A stretch of DNA of 64,000 nt from Zopfochytrium polystomum (GCA_025765615.1 JAIVFJ010000009.1:558001-622000); one strand, 5' to 3'; numbered from the stretch's first letter, positions 9,991 to 21,699 are shown. Numbers and translations are program-made. Notes: generated from the sequence alone by a model not told the origin.

Positions 9991-10258
9991 CGCTTCCTCA
10001 ACGATCTTAGCATGCAAAAGATGGGAAAGTCCGAAACCAGCATTTTTCATTTCAATTTGATATCACCACAACTTGGAAACAAGCGACCCTCTCCCTTCGT
10101 CGAGTAGCAGCCCCTCGGTCAACCACCCTGCAAGCCCCTCGCCACGCTTGGAACGGAGGTCCCTCCCCCACGCACCAACACCACCAACATACGACTGACG
10201 GAGGCGCATGCAGAGGAGAAACCAACCGCCGCCGTCCGTCCGTTCGTTGGGCGGCGCC

Positions 10259-11382
10259 TCACAAGCCCTTAGACTTTGCCAGCGTGCTCACTGGCCCGTC
10301 AGCTTCAATGACCTCGACGTGCTCGTTGGTGCTGAGGGTGGCTGTGTCATGTTTGGTGGTGGAAAAAGGTTCGAGTTAGCTTGTTTTTCATGCCAGCGCA
10401 AAGTGAAGCTAACAAGAACGTCCGAAGCAGGCTCGCGCGTGGAAAGCACAGTGATACACGCTCAGGTGCTCATACGCCAAAAGCACCGGCGGGGTAGCCA
10501 ACCGATTAAGTAAATAGCACTCAACTGAACACGTTGTCCGGCAGCGTCGCCGCAAATCCCTTGATGGCCGTCGTGTACCGGTGCGTGACGGTGCCGCCTG
10601 CGGGGGTGGGTTTTGCGAGGGGAGGGATGAGTGGAAATGGCGCGAGTTCATGTCAGCGGCCGCATCATCGAAGTGCCGGCGATCGAATTCCGACTCTTTC
10701 GTTTCCCGTGACTCCCAGCAAAGGATCGCAGCAAGCGTCTGCCACCTCCCCCCGATCCCATGCACCACTGCCTAACCAACCTCTCATCCACGCCCCGCCA
10801 ACCAACCAAACCAAAAAAAAAACCCCCCCCACACCCTCTACTCACCGTTAGCAGTCACGTCCGCGACCGCTTTCTCCACGACGTCGTCGGCCGTGCCGGA
10901 CTTGAACATGACAATGACTTTGCCTGGGGTGAGTTGCGGGCCGACGGATGTTTTGGGGGTGAGCCCGTTGAATCAATGGGGATCAGGAGGGATGGGGAGG
11001 GGGGACATACGGGGAGCAGGGGCCATCGAGAATGCCCGATTGGGGATAGGTGGGTGGGGTTTGCGGGGGAAGGAAAGGGCCTCTTGAATTGGGGAGCACG
11101 CGATGTGGCCGGCCAAGCGAGGAGGGTGTTGCGATTGGGCGCCCCACGATCCCGAGCCCGTGCCGCTGCTGGGGCCGCCCACCATCACCGTACCACCCAC
11201 CGCCTTCGGCAGCACACAAACGGGGCAGCTCGTAATCCTCTGCCCGATGAACTCGCGCATGCGACGCAGGAGTGATGAGGGGGGGAGAGAAGGAGAGGGC
11301 CAATCGATCGCTACAATACGAGGGGGAGGGGGGGGCACGGTGTCGGGTGTGCGAGGGAAGGGTCAGTCGACTCACTGCTCAT
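10259..11382 (-). CDS. Inhibitor I9-type (proteinase B inhibitor 2-like) small protein
   Basis: Four exons on the minus strand: 11382-11376 (only 7 nt), 10923-10846, 10597-10526, 10341-10259, giving 79 aa. All phases agree and all introns are GT-AG (first donor GTGAGT). The protein is a stand-alone I9 fold: SSKVIVMFKSGTADDVVEKA (strand-helix), then GGTVTHRYTTAIKGFAATLP (the diagnostic I.H.Y....GFA block) and NEHVEVIEADGPVS. Such proteins inhibit subtilisin-type vacuolar or secreted proteases (yeast PBI2) or act as detached propeptide chaperones. There is no signal peptide, so cytosolic or vacuolar action is likely. The length matches PBI2 (75 aa). A TATA box lies at 11497-11504. Confidence 0.85.
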
Positions 11383-11496
11383 GACGACGACGGCTTGGGT
11401 TGTGTGGTTTCGCAAAGGGAATGAATGAATTTGATTGGGTTGTGGCTGATCGCTTTATTTAAAACCGGATTTGTTAGGGTGGCGCTCGCTGCTCGC

Positions 11497-11504
11497 TATT
11501 TATA
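11497..11504 (-). promoter_or_regulatory. TATA box of the I9 inhibitor gene
   Basis: TATAAATA on the minus strand, 115 nt upstream of the ATG at 11382. The position suits a short 5' UTR. Confidence 0.55.
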
Positions 11505-12943
11505 CGGACCGAGTGGCCCCAGCCTTAATTCGAAAAGAAGAGATACCCTTCAAAGTCGAAGAAGAAGAAGAACAAGAGGAAGGAGAAGTCGACGACGGAG
11601 GGAGGAGGACCGAGAGGGTTGGGCCCGTAAAAGGAACAAGACGTGTGAGGTCGTTGCGTGGGGGCTGAAACCGCAGAGAAGAAAGGGGGACAGCTATTAA
11701 TAAACCAAAGACTTTGGCGCCGCAGTTTCTTCCTCTCGACCGGGGCAAGCGCAGGTGATTGAAAGCATTTCGTGGGGAAGGGAGGGAGGAATGATGCAAA
11801 GGACCTGCATTGGTAATCGATTGTTGTTTTTTTTCCTGGGGTCGCGTCCCCACGAACGGGACGAAGCAGAAGCGCTTCGTTGGGGGAGCATGTCTCGTTC
11901 CGCAGGTGTCGTCCACCGCTGCCCTTCCCATTATGGCTTGAGGCTTTCAACGTTGTCGGGATGTTGCAAAAACGAACCGCTGGGTCGAGCAAACTTTGTT
12001 CATTCAGGGTACACCCAGAGTTGAACAAAAAAAGCACAAAAAAAAAAAAAAACTCGGATATCCGAGATATGGCCTAGGTCGCTTGTGGGCGCTTTGAATT
12101 TGTGAACCTCTCCAGATTTCGAGAGAGCACCTTTGCTGACTTCCCGCCTTTATTTAGGAGGTTTTTTTTTCTTTCTTTTCTTTCCCGGCAAATGCATGTC
12201 AAAATTCAAAGTTTGGGGCCGCGAAAACGATGCCTCGTTACGTCGGTGCTGAGCCGAAGACATTTCTCCTACAAAGTAACCACCCGCTAGTACGAGAGCG
12301 GGATGGTCGGTGGGTTCGAATTTCGGGTGGTTTGGCGGCCACTTCGAAGCGCCGACTTGCACCAGAAAATCGACCAAGAACAAAGTTAAGGAAGGACATT
12401 GCTTTGCCGCCGCGCCCTATTCGAATAGACAGCACGCATCGCGGGCAGCGCGGCAGCACAAAGATGGAGGGCTTTGCAGAGCATTTTCATTCATTCATTG
12501 GTACCTTGCTTTTTCTTCCTCCCATAGCATGGGCGTCCAACTCTCAAAAAATTGCCAGCGAAAGAAGAAAAAAAAAAGTTCACAGCATTTAGATGCACTA
12601 GGCACGAAAGATCTCCGACGCAAGACGAGAAGAAGAGACTCCCACGTAAGTACAATACTAAGCCGTCTTTCAAGTGGGCAAGGTCTTCCGCACTTTTTTT
12701 TTGGCCAGTTCCGCCGCCTTTGAAATTGAAACGGTAAATGAAATTGTTTCAAAGAGCGGCTTCCAAGCGAAAGTACAGCGGAACTGAGACAGTCGCGTCC
12801 GGTCTGCTCCACGGAACTGCGGTGGCCACCGGTGTACGTGGCCGGCGGCGCGCCTTAACGACTTCTTCGGTATGGATCTGAAGTCCCTTTTCAGGGAATC
12901 CAACAGTAATCGCACTTCGATACCATCGCCCGGATTACCCAAT
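11505..12943. other. No supported gene
   Basis: Mixed-composition sequence with short open frames on both strands and no recognisable domain or convincing splice structure. It may include promoter and decayed material. Confidence 0.4.
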
Positions 12944-13643
12944 TTACACTTGCTTGGCAGGACCGTCAAGAAACGTGTCTGCAGGTACTTGAGTTCCAAA
13001 CGACCACATGATCTTCAACCCCGATGACGAGCTCCGCAAACCAACGACCGATTTGATCGTTTCGCTTTCGCGATTGATGGAATGGAACACCGTGAGAAAT
13101 CCGTGACGTAGACCGGCTTCGTTCAGAGCGCTTTTCCCGAACTGGGTGCCTCCACTCGCACTGAAGGCCTCATCACACGCCTCAACAAGGATCGACCAGA
13201 TCTCCCCAATTGGGCCTTCCCAGTGAGCTCCACAACTAGTTGAGCAGCAGCTTCCTGAGCAGCAACTACTTGACCAGCAGCTACTTTTGTGAGTCTTACA
13301 GTCGGACACGTACGTGAAGATTCCCTCAACTATCATCTGCGTGATATGCGAGTTGTAGACCGCCTACTGGTATCACTCAAGAAGCGTTTCCAATGAGCGA
13401 CGAGTGTCACCAACCGGTCTTCCAAATGCTGCAAGACCGCGGCTTCGCAGCGCCATTCCGCAACCATGAACGCGTCGCAAATGCGGTCGGTGTTGTCGCA
13501 GACCCATTCGGAAAATGAGCTCTCCGTACATTCGCCTTGGCGTGCGCGGATTGTGCTTTGGCTCCCCAACCCACAGTGTTAGCGCCCCGGGTTTCCTGCC
13601 GACCAAACAAGCGAGCGCTCACCTGTCCGGTCGGTGCAAACAA
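12944..13643 (-). pseudogene. Unrecognised coding-like remnant
   Basis: Two minus-strand readings look protein-like. One (about 13569-13333) includes ESSFSEWVCDNTDRICDAF and AAVLQHLEDRLVTLVAHW. The next (13336-12944) includes EIWSILVEACDEAFSASGG and LRHGFLTVFHSINRESETI. They lie in the same order but are separated by stops, and a Ser/Cys-rich repeat (CCSGSCCS) intervenes. I cannot assign a family; this may be an old gene relic or two exons. Confidence 0.3.
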
Positions 13644-14056
13644 GACGTCGCCTCGAATTTCTGTGATCGGGTGGGAGGGTTATTCATATTCGGAAAATGC
13701 AAACAATGAAAAGCACCAATGGACTCCCTCTGCTTTGCGAGGTGTGCGCGAAGCGTGAGTTTCAAACAAAAATACGTTCATTTGTTGACTGTCCAGCATC
13801 GCATTTTACCAAAAAAGGGAAATGATGTTTGACGGTAATAAACAGCACAGGGTAATTAGTCCTTCGTTCCAAGCAAGAAAGAACAGTTTTGAAAAACGGG
13901 GGTGAATAGATTTTTTTTTTCGCAAAGGGACAAGCGATCGATCGATCCCTTTTTCTGTGTGATTTGACATTGGCCATGGCTGGGCGGTTAATTTTGAAAT
14001 TGACGAGGAGCAGGCGTTTTTTTTTATAAATTCGTTTTTCGCCCCGTTCGAAAAAA

Positions 14057-16975
14057 ATGTCTTCACCTTGGAAGATCAAGCTGCCGCCACAACTGTTTGG
14101 CCAGAAAAGCAACACCAACGAAGACTCTCACGAAGGAGGTGGTGCTGCTGACAACTACCACCACCACCACCACGACGACTACAACAACAACAACAACAAC
14201 AACAGCAACCACCAACACTACTACTACTCGCAAGGATCGGCCGAGGAGCAGCCGCTGTCACCACCACCACCACCACAACCACTACCCCCTCCGCGCGCCT
14301 CGTCGTCGTCGTGGAACAACAACAACAACCACAATCCACAACTGCAACCGCAACAGCAACCGCAACTGCTCGCAACGCCCCTCATCGTCGTTCCGCGCAC
14401 CTCCAGCCTGCAACAACCCCACATCCCATCATCGCCCCCACCCCCCCGCACATCCTCGTCGTTCTCCCCTCCCGCTTCGCCACAACAACCTCCCCTGCGA
14501 TCTCCGTCGCCCAGCCCGTACCCTGCCCCGCAGGTCCTGACGCCGCAGCCACAGCTTCAGCCCTCCCGCCGCTCCTGGTCCCCCGACTCGTCGGCGCACG
14601 GCAGCAGCAGATCGTCCCTCCCCTCGCCACCTCCGCCGACCCCGATCCACCCGCCGAACCAGACCGCCCCGGTCTTTCTCACAACCATGCAGCAGCAGCA
14701 ACAGTTCCACCCGGCGATCCCCGCCACGGCGGCCGCCCCCCTCACCGCCAACAATCCAAACAACCACATGATCCACCACACGGCGACGCAGCCCTTCCTC
14801 GGGGCCGACCCGGCCGCCCTGCAGGTCGCCTCCCGCGACACGCTTTTTGCGCGCAACGGCTACCAGCTCAAGCCGTTCGACCTGGTGCTGTTCCTCGGCA
14901 ACGACCCCGTCGCAAAGTTTATCAAGAACGTGCAGCTGAACAAGGTCGTGCCGGACCTCGTGCGACGTGAGTAGTCGTTGTGGTAGTAGTGGGTAGTTTA
15001 GTGTGTCTGCTGCGTCATGTCACGCAGGGATGGGGATGGACGGTTGGACGAGGGACCAGCGGCCCAAATAGCCTTGGCACGGAACCTGGTGGCTGTGTGC
15101 GACGGACTCCGTCAGCGCCGTCAGCGCGTGTGCACTCATCACGTGACTGTTTTCTGTCTTTTTGTCCCTGTCTCTGACGTCACTGCGCCCTTCATCTCTC
15201 AAACCAAGCCTTCCACAACCTATGGACCCACTCGGGCATGCTCATCGACAGCTCGGTCCTCCCTCTCCCCTTCCTCGTCCCGGGCAAGCTCTACCTCTAC
15301 GAGTCCGTCTTCTCCGGCACCGTCGTCGGCTACACCTACTCGCGCGTCCTGCCCCTCGACGACCACTACGACCCCAAACGCGGCTTTCACCTCGGCCCGC
15401 AGATTCGCGACTTTGAGGCCGTCGTCGACGAAGGGGAGTCCGACGTCGGCATCTGCCCCCTCAACCCGCGCTCCAGGCAGATCATCGAGGACAAGCTGCG
15501 GAGGGAACCCAACTTTTTTTTGGACATGTACGTCAAGTACAAGGATTACGGATGTGAGTTTTTTGACGTGTTTTGTGTCTGTGGAGCTCTTTCTTTCTGG
15601 TCACGGTGACTTCGCCCGTCGCTAACGTAAAAAAAAAGATCCCCTCACAATCCTCCCGCAGCTTGCGGCGGCCTCGGACGGCCTTCACCGAGACATGACG
15701 CGGTTGTCAGAGACCTTTGCCGGGGCCTTTTCCTCCAAAAAGGAAAAGGACGCGGCGGCCAAGAAAAAGGAGACCATTTTCTGCTCCGAAATGGTCGCCG
15801 AAATCTACAAGTCGTTTGCGCTCCCGAGCTTCATCAACCTCAAGGCCAACGAGTTTACGCCGCTCGAGGTCGAGGTCGCCCCCGAGTTTGACGGCCTGGT
15901 GTTTTACGCAAAGGAGAACAAGGTCAAGCTGCTGGCGAACGGGTGCCACGTGCCAAAGGATCGAAAGTGAGCTCTCATTTTTTCCCTCTTTCTTGTTTCC
16001 CTGTTTACCCTCCCCCCGCCTTGCTAACAAGAAAAAAAAATGAATAATCACAGAACAACGCACTTTCAAAATCTGGTCTCGACGCTTCTCCAGCTCCCCA
16101 ACTGGGTCGACGTGCCGCCCGGCGGTGGGATTCCGCCCAACACCGAGCCCATCGGCACAGACCACAAGGGCCGCCTCGTCTACATTGCCCGCGTCCGCAT
16201 CGGCACCTCCATCCAGAACGGCATGCTCCTCGGCGCCGCCCCCGACGGCACCGACCTCTCGGACGAGGCCGCCGCCATAGCCGAAGAGGAAAGGTATGCA
16301 AACCAAAACGGCGGCGGCGCCGCGAACGCGTACCAGAAAATCGGCTCGGCGTTCAGAGGCGCCATGGCGTCGTTCGTGCCGTCTTCGTCGTCGGCAGCGG
16401 CGGCAGCACCGGCCGAGCAGGAGCAACAACAGCAGCCGCAGCAGCAAAAGGGCTTCCGCGCCGGCTCCGTCACCAACCTCTTTGGCGGCCTCGTCCGCGG
16501 CGGCGGCGGACCCTCCGCACCGGCAACCTCACAACCCGCAACCCCGCCACCGCCCCCAGCCGCAGCACCCGCCGTCGACCCCTCCTACCCGCGCATCCCC
16601 TACAACTCGCGCTCCCTCCCCATCAAATACGGCCACACCCTCCTCGGCTCCACCCGCGGCCTCCGCTTCGTCCCCTGCCTCCCCGGCGGCCGCATCCCGC
16701 CCAACCCGCTCCGCGCCGGCGTCGAAGAGGACCCCTCCCAGTTCCTCTACGTCGCGAGGGTCCTCCTCGAGCGCCAGAAGCTGGCCGGAATCAATATCGG
16801 GTGGACCCCGGTGCAGCTCGCCGAGGGCGCCGTCGTCGATTGGCATAACCTGGGACAGGGGAGGACTGTGGCGGTCGGCAAGTGTGGGGAGCATTTGGGG
16901 GGCGCGTTGTTCGCTATTGGCGGGAGGGAGGTGGTGGTGAGGGATCATTTTGATGTGTTGTGCTTTCAGACGTAA
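14057..16975 (+). CDS. Permuted papain-fold (YiiX-like) cysteine hydrolase fused to DM9 repeats
   Basis: Four exons, 14057-14966, 15209-15553, 15639-15966 and 16054-16975; all junctions are GT-AG and in phase; 834 aa. Residues 1-250 are disordered (His/Asn/Gln/Pro runs). The catalytic domain spans about 265-500: LKPFDLVLFLGNDPVAKFI, then WTHSGM with His311, YESVF with Glu335, and FCSEMVAEIYKSF with Cys467, the H-E-C order of permuted NlpC/P60-like YiiX enzymes. Two DM9 (DUF3421) motifs follow: GGGIPPNTEPIGTDHKGRLV at about 548 and GGRIPPNP...FLYVARVLL at about 735, with a Gln/Pro/Ala linker between. Such enzymes act as amidases or acyl-ester hydrolases; DM9 domains bind mannose-type glycans in known cases. 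Substrate unknown. No signal peptide is seen. Confidence 0.8.
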
Positions 16976-18789
16976 GGGTGTGGGTGGGGGATAACCAAAG
17001 AGAGACTGCGTTCCGTTTTGCGGGGAGTGCTGCTTTCCTCGTTTACTTTTTCGTTTTCTTTCTTTTTTTTTCCCTCCTCGCCCTTCGTTTTCCCCACCTT
17101 TCGCTCTGGTCTGCTTTTGCGAGGGCGGGCCAGCTCCAGCCCGTCTGGGGGCCTTTTTTGGATGGATCGGGCCTTTTGGTTTGGGCTTTTTCCGTCCTTG
17201 CTTGAACCGCTTCCCCCATAAAATGCCCATTTAAACTTCCCCACTAGTCCTTCGCCAATTTTTTTCGTTTCTTCTATGGGTAGAAACCACAGCCCCTCCC
17301 TCCCTCCATCCCCCACCAAACGTATTATTCACTCTCTCCTCTTTTTGATTCATTTTTTGTTTTTTTTTTTACCGTTCCCCACGCAAGAACGAGAAAGAAT
17401 GGAAAACGCCCCCCCGCCGACGGTGGGAAACCCAAGTAGTTACATCAAGGGGAGCCAAAAAAAAAAAAAAAAAACCACCCCCTGAGGTGTTGTGATCCAG
17501 CTTGGCCCCTTTGGTTTGAGGGGCGGTTGTGTTGGTCGAGCCCCTTTTTCTTTTGTTTCTTAATGCTTTTTGGGGGTTTTGGATGGGGGTAGTCCCGTCG
17601 TCATACGTCACCCGCAGCAAAGGTAGCGTGGGGGGTGGGAAGGTTTTGGGCGGGTTGAAGAGACGGTTTTTTTTTTTATTTTCCCGTCCATGAACGAGCG
17701 TGCCTTTTGCTGCATTGGTTCGGGGTTGAACCGCTAAGCTGTCAATCAGCTTCTTTTTTTTTTTTTTTTTTTTTTTCCTTCTTGTTTTGTGAGCCGGCAC
17801 GGGCCCGTTACACGTGCAGATACACCGCGCACACACACGTACGGCGACTTTACCCTTTTGTTTCTCATTTTTGGGTTTGTCCAAAGCGGCGGACCCGGGT
17901 TTGTGCTTAGGCGGAGGTCTCTCTCTCTCTCTCTCTCTCACTTTCGGTCTCTCTCTGCGACGGCTGGCGGATCATTCGAAATGCAGCTCAACAGCCGGCT
18001 ACGGCCATGCAAGCCCAACCTGATTTTACCCCTATCCTTTTCTCTCTCTGTCTCTCTCTGTCTCTCCCTCTCTCTGGCTGTCTCTCTCTGTCTCTCGCGG
18101 TCTCACGGGAACGAGTTGCTTGCTTGCAAAACCTTCACAGTGAACGAACGGCTTGGGGGAGGCGAGGTGAGTGTTACGCGCCGGAGTGGGGAAACGTCTG
18201 AAATCGAACCGGAATCGAAGTGCTTTTCCCCGCTTCTCTCGAATCGAACGAAGATGATTGATTGGCTGGCGATGATCTCTTGCCGTTTTCGAGCTGATTG
18301 GGTCCCAAGCAACCAACCCCTGCCCCCTGATTGGGAGGGAGCCGTATGATCAATCTTCTTTCTTTTTTTTCTTCTTCTTTTTTCTTTTCTTCTTTGGGGT
18401 TTGCAGTTTTTACCAAGGAAACAAACCCCTGGAAAAGCCCTATGTCGCAGCTGAAACAACGAAGAAAAAAAAAATTTTTATTTTCTTCTGTCTGTCTGTC
18501 TGCCTGTCAGGCTATAGGGGTGTCTGTCTGTCCGTCTGTCTGTCTTACACTCTTGATTGGTCGGTCCATCATTCATCATCAACGTGAATCACGCGGCCAG
18601 GTCGTTGGTCTGTCTGCCGCCCTCTCTCGTCTGTTTGAGAGTGCGTGCGTGCTTTCTCTCTCTCTTTCGTTTCTGTTCTCTCCTCTCGTCTTTTTTTCGT
18701 CATTTTTCTTTTTCTTTTTTTCTTTTCTTTTTTTTCCCTCTGAATTCTTTTTCTCCTTCGCATTGAAACGAACAAAAACGCTCCTCGCT
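16976..18789. other. Long intergenic region rich in T, CT and GTCT tracts
   Basis: It holds the 3' flank of the DM9 gene and the upstream region of the 18942 gene. Poly-A at 17459-17474, poly-T at 17754-17776, several CT-rich microsatellites (17920-17939, 18041-18100, 18656-18668) and pyrimidine-rich stretches. No supported gene. Confidence 0.6.
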
Positions 18790-18796
18790 GTATAAA
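18790..18796 (+). promoter_or_regulatory. TATA box
   Basis: TATAAAT about 150 bp upstream of the ATG at 18942, followed by an AC-rich leader. Confidence 0.5.
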
Positions 18797-18941
18797 TCCG
18801 GCCGCCCCCGCTTTCTCCCAGCACCCTCCAGCAAAGCGACCGCAGCAGCACCTCGTAGCCTACTCTACCTTCTACCAAACTTCTGCGACTCTCCATCACA
18901 CTCACACACACACACCCTCACACACACACTACAAAGAACAA

Positions 18942-19709
18942 ATGCTCGGCAGTGGACACCCCAAATCCCCCTCCCTCGGCGCAACTCCCGGCTCGCCCGC
19001 CCTTTCCGACATCCTCGGCGGCGGCGGCCCCACCCCCTCCAGCCCCGTCTACCAGGTCCGCGGCGGCGGTCACCCCTCCCCGACCCTCGAGGCTGCTATC
19101 TCCAACAAGCGCGCCTCGATCCACGCCGCCGCCGCCGACACCCACCCCATCGACGTCCGCCACACCGGCCCCCGCATGGCCCACAACGCACAGCACTCCG
19201 CCACAGAGTCGGCCCTCCGCGCCGCCGCCGCGACCGTCGAGTCGACCGAGATCCAACCCGCCACCGCCGGTCCGAGGCACCCGCCGGCGTACCCCGCTGG
19301 CCACCCAAAGTCGCCGACCCTCGGCGGCAGCGGGAGCCCGAAGCTGTCGTTTGCCCAGAAGAGCCCGACCATCCCGGGGTCCCCGTCGCTCGTGTACCAG
19401 GTCCGCGGGTCCGCGCACAGCCACCACCAGCCGTCGCCGTCGCTGCGTAGCCCCGGCCTCGGGGCGGGCAGTGGCGAGGTGGCCGAGATCGATGTGAGGG
19501 CGACCGGCGCGCGGATGGCGCACGGCGCGCAGCACGGAAAGGAGGAGGCCGCGAGACGCGCGGCGGCCGCCGGCGTTGCGACGACCGAGGTGGCGCCCGG
19601 GACCGGGCCGAGGCACCCGCCGGTCAAGCCTGCGGCGCAGCAGCAGCAGCAGCATGCGCACGAGTCGGCGCCGGCGCAGCATGGGCTTGGGTTGGGAGTG
19701 GATCTGTGA
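18942..19709 (+). CDS. Ser/Pro/His/Ala-rich protein with an internal duplication
   Basis: Single open frame, 255 aa, with strong C/G third positions. The protein consists of two related halves. Each contains HPKSP(S/T)LG, SP(V/L)VYQVRG, later E/P-(I)DVR.TG.RMAH.AQH, an Ala-rich helix (AAAA..V.(S/T)TE) and GPRHPP. Half 1 spans about 6-118 and half 2 about 119-235; a Gln run (QQQQQ) follows. No known domain, no signal peptide and no membrane segment. The conserved DVR-TG-RMAH-AQH block suggests a repeated functional motif. A TATA box and an AC-rich leader upstream suggest a well-expressed gene. Function unknown. Confidence 0.75.
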   Translation: MLGSGHPKSPSLGATPGSPALSDILGGGGPTPSSPVYQVRGGGHPSPTLEAAISNKRASIHAAAADTHPIDVRHTGPRMAHNAQHSATESALRAAAATVESTEIQPATAGPRHPPAYPAGHPKSPTLGGSGSPKLSFAQKSPTIPGSPSLVYQVRGSAHSHHQPSPSLRSPGLGAGSGEVAEIDVRATGARMAHGAQHGKEEAARRAAAAGVATTEVAPGTGPRHPPVKPAAQQQQQHAHESAPAQHGLGLGVDL

Positions 19710-20361
19710 AAGAAAGAACAGACCGGAAACCGGAAGCGGGAGGGAAAAAGAGGGATCCGAGTCCTCCGGATCGCATCGCAAGCATCTTCTTTCTGTTTCG
19801 TCACTCGCTCGATCCCATCCATTCGTCTTGTTCGTTCCCTCTCGCCCACCTTGCCCCGACCGTACTCTCAACGCCTCTCTCTCTTTCAAGGACATGACCT
19901 GTTTTCACTCGAAACGCCTCAGCAGTCTACTACTCTCTCTTTCTCTCTTAGCCTCTCTGTCTCTCACTCTCTCTAACGAGTCGTATAACTTTTGAACGAT
20001 ATACCTTGGCTGTTCTTCTTCTTTTTGCTTTGCTTTGTTCCTTACCCTGCCGGCCACTCCGCCGCCCCTCGTTCGGTTGATTGATTGATCGAGACAGAGG
20101 AGCGCGGAAGTGGAGCGAGAGAGGTAGAGAGAGAGGAAGGGTGAGGCAAGCCCTCACCATTTCGTCTCTCTCTCTACCTCTCTCAAGCCTCAAACAGGAA
20201 TATATTATCAAGTTCAAAAGGAACTCGTTTTTACGATTTTATGCGCGAGTGTTGCGGAGTCGTAAAACGGGCACTGGCCATCTCGCTTGACAAGTGTGCA
20301 TCAGACACGTCACCGAAACAGTTTAGCCGGCTCTCTCGAAAGGTCCTCATACGTTTAGTGA
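19710..20361. other. Intergenic with CT-rich tracts
   Basis: No supported gene. CT-rich segments around 19876-19975 and an AG/CT-rich palindrome-like stretch around 20110-20190. Confidence 0.5.
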
Positions 20362-20709
20362 CTAGAAGAGTGGTGAGCCCATCCAGTCGCCGGAAGTGAA
20401 GGGCAAAGGGACGCATATCGTTTTTCTCGTTATGGTAACGAGGTCTTCCCTAATGTAGTTTGGGTTGTCTTCACCATCAATGAGAATTGTAATGAAATTC
20501 TCGTTGAGGAAGCCACGGGCCCCGTTTGTGGTTTTTCTTGAGTCTTGAGATGTGGTGGGAGCTTCCATGCAAGTGAGGTTCGTGGCAGCGTCGATTTTCG
20601 TCTTGTCATCCTTACTGCAGAGGGTAACGAGGCTCCGGCCCAGGTCGGGAAGCCTGAGAGTGTTCAGGGACTGGACTTCTTTGTTCGTTCGTTCCAAACC
20701 GTCGGCCAA
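20362..20709 (-). CDS. Possible coding fragment, unrecognised
   Basis: An open frame on the minus strand reading LADGLERTNKEVQSLNTLRL, then LPDLGRSLVTLCSKDDKTKI and later FLNENFITILIDGEDNPNYI, ending GSPLF. It looks more protein-like than chance but starts next to a T/A homopolymer (20727-20752) and has no ATG in frame. It may be an exon or relic. No domain assigned. Confidence 0.3.
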   Translation of the reverse strand: MADGLERTNKEVQSLNTLRLPDLGRSLVTLCSKDDKTKIDAATNLTCMEAPTTSQDSRKTTNGARGFLNENFITILIDGEDNPNYIREDLVTITRKTICVPLPFTSGDWMGSPLF

Positions 20710-21418
20710 GGCTGCATTGTTGGAGGTTTTTTTTTTTTTTTTTTTTTTTTTTTCTTCTTTTTTTGGATCGTGTTGGTTGTGAGGAAGGTAGAAACGCGGG
20801 CACCAGACCTTTTCTCTTTTCTCACGACATTCTGCGCAGGTTTCCCTAATGTCTTTTTGGTTTGGGGGCTGGGCGTCTCAAGTTTTCTTAGATTAGGGTC
20901 TGTGCGAATGTTAACTTTGGGCTGCGGAGTTCTTGAGAGTGAAGGTCTTTTGTGCTCGATCCAAGTAGAGAGCGTCGTGGGTGGGTCGCGTCCGTCCCTT
21001 TTATTCATTCCAGAGTTCTTTTGGTCAAGGTCCTCGGCCTGGCTTCTTGTTTTTGAAGTCCTATCAACGTCGTTCTTGATAAGCGTCAAAGTTCCGGGTC
21101 ACCTTCGGTAGCACTTCCGTCCGAGAAAGGTGTGCAAGGAACGCTGGATTCCGCATCAATCAAAAAAAAGGGTGGGTTTGAACGAAAAATAGTGCAACCG
21201 GTCACCCAAAAACTCTCCTCCTCCGTTCGCGACGAATCCTTTTCGCAAAACTTCCTTCCACCAAATGCCCCCCTTCTCAATGCTTAAGAAAGTGGAACGG
21301 CTCGGTGAGCGCACTTCCGAAAGATGGGAGGACATACTATCTCCTTCGCACGCTCACGCTCTGGAGTGTGCCATGCTCACTCAGAGTTATCGAAACAATA
21401 GTGGGCGTAAGAACCCTT

Positions 21419-21488
21419 GCGTCAGCCGGGAATCGAACCCGGGGCCGCTGCGTGGGAGGCAGCGATTTTGCCACTAAACTACTAACGC
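21419..21488 (-). tRNA. tRNA-Gly (CCC), copy 1
   Basis: Minus strand. The acceptor stem GCGTTAG pairs with CTGACGC; the anticodon stem GCTGC/GCAGC encloses the loop CTCCCAC (anticodon CCC); the T arm is CCGGG-TTCGATT-CCCGG. 70 nt, no intron. Identical to the copy at 26007-26076. Confidence 0.93.
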
Positions 21489-21667
21489 TGCTGATGATCG
21501 TGGGATCAACAACTATTATAAAGTAAACTAACAGCAGCAAAGCTTTCAACAGTAGACTGCGCCGTTGAAGGCGTTCACCGGTTTCTTTTGACTGGGACGT
21601 GCCACCAGAAGTCCGACTGTGGAGCAGCTATTCTGCCGGAGATGAAGTTCTCTCAGAGAGGGAAAAC

Positions 21668-21696
<29 letters not shown>
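21668..21696. repeat. Poly-A run (29 A)
   Basis: Plus-strand A run between the tRNA-Gly and the acidic-protein gene. Confidence 0.9.

Positions 21697-21699
<3 letters not shown>

Noticed and set aside
11425..11700. Plus-strand frame with an acidic stretch (KVEEEEEQEEGEVDD)
   Set aside because: No ATG in that frame, it overlaps the promoter of the I9 gene, and no domain is present.
14025..14030. TATAAA as the core promoter of the YiiX-DM9 gene
   Set aside because: It is only 27 bp before the chosen ATG, leaving no room for a 5' UTR, unless the true start is downstream.
17369..17941. A 190-codon minus-strand frame
   Set aside because: It crosses two homopolymers and a CT microsatellite, producing Lys, Phe and Glu-Arg runs; it is 3' flank of the DM9 gene.
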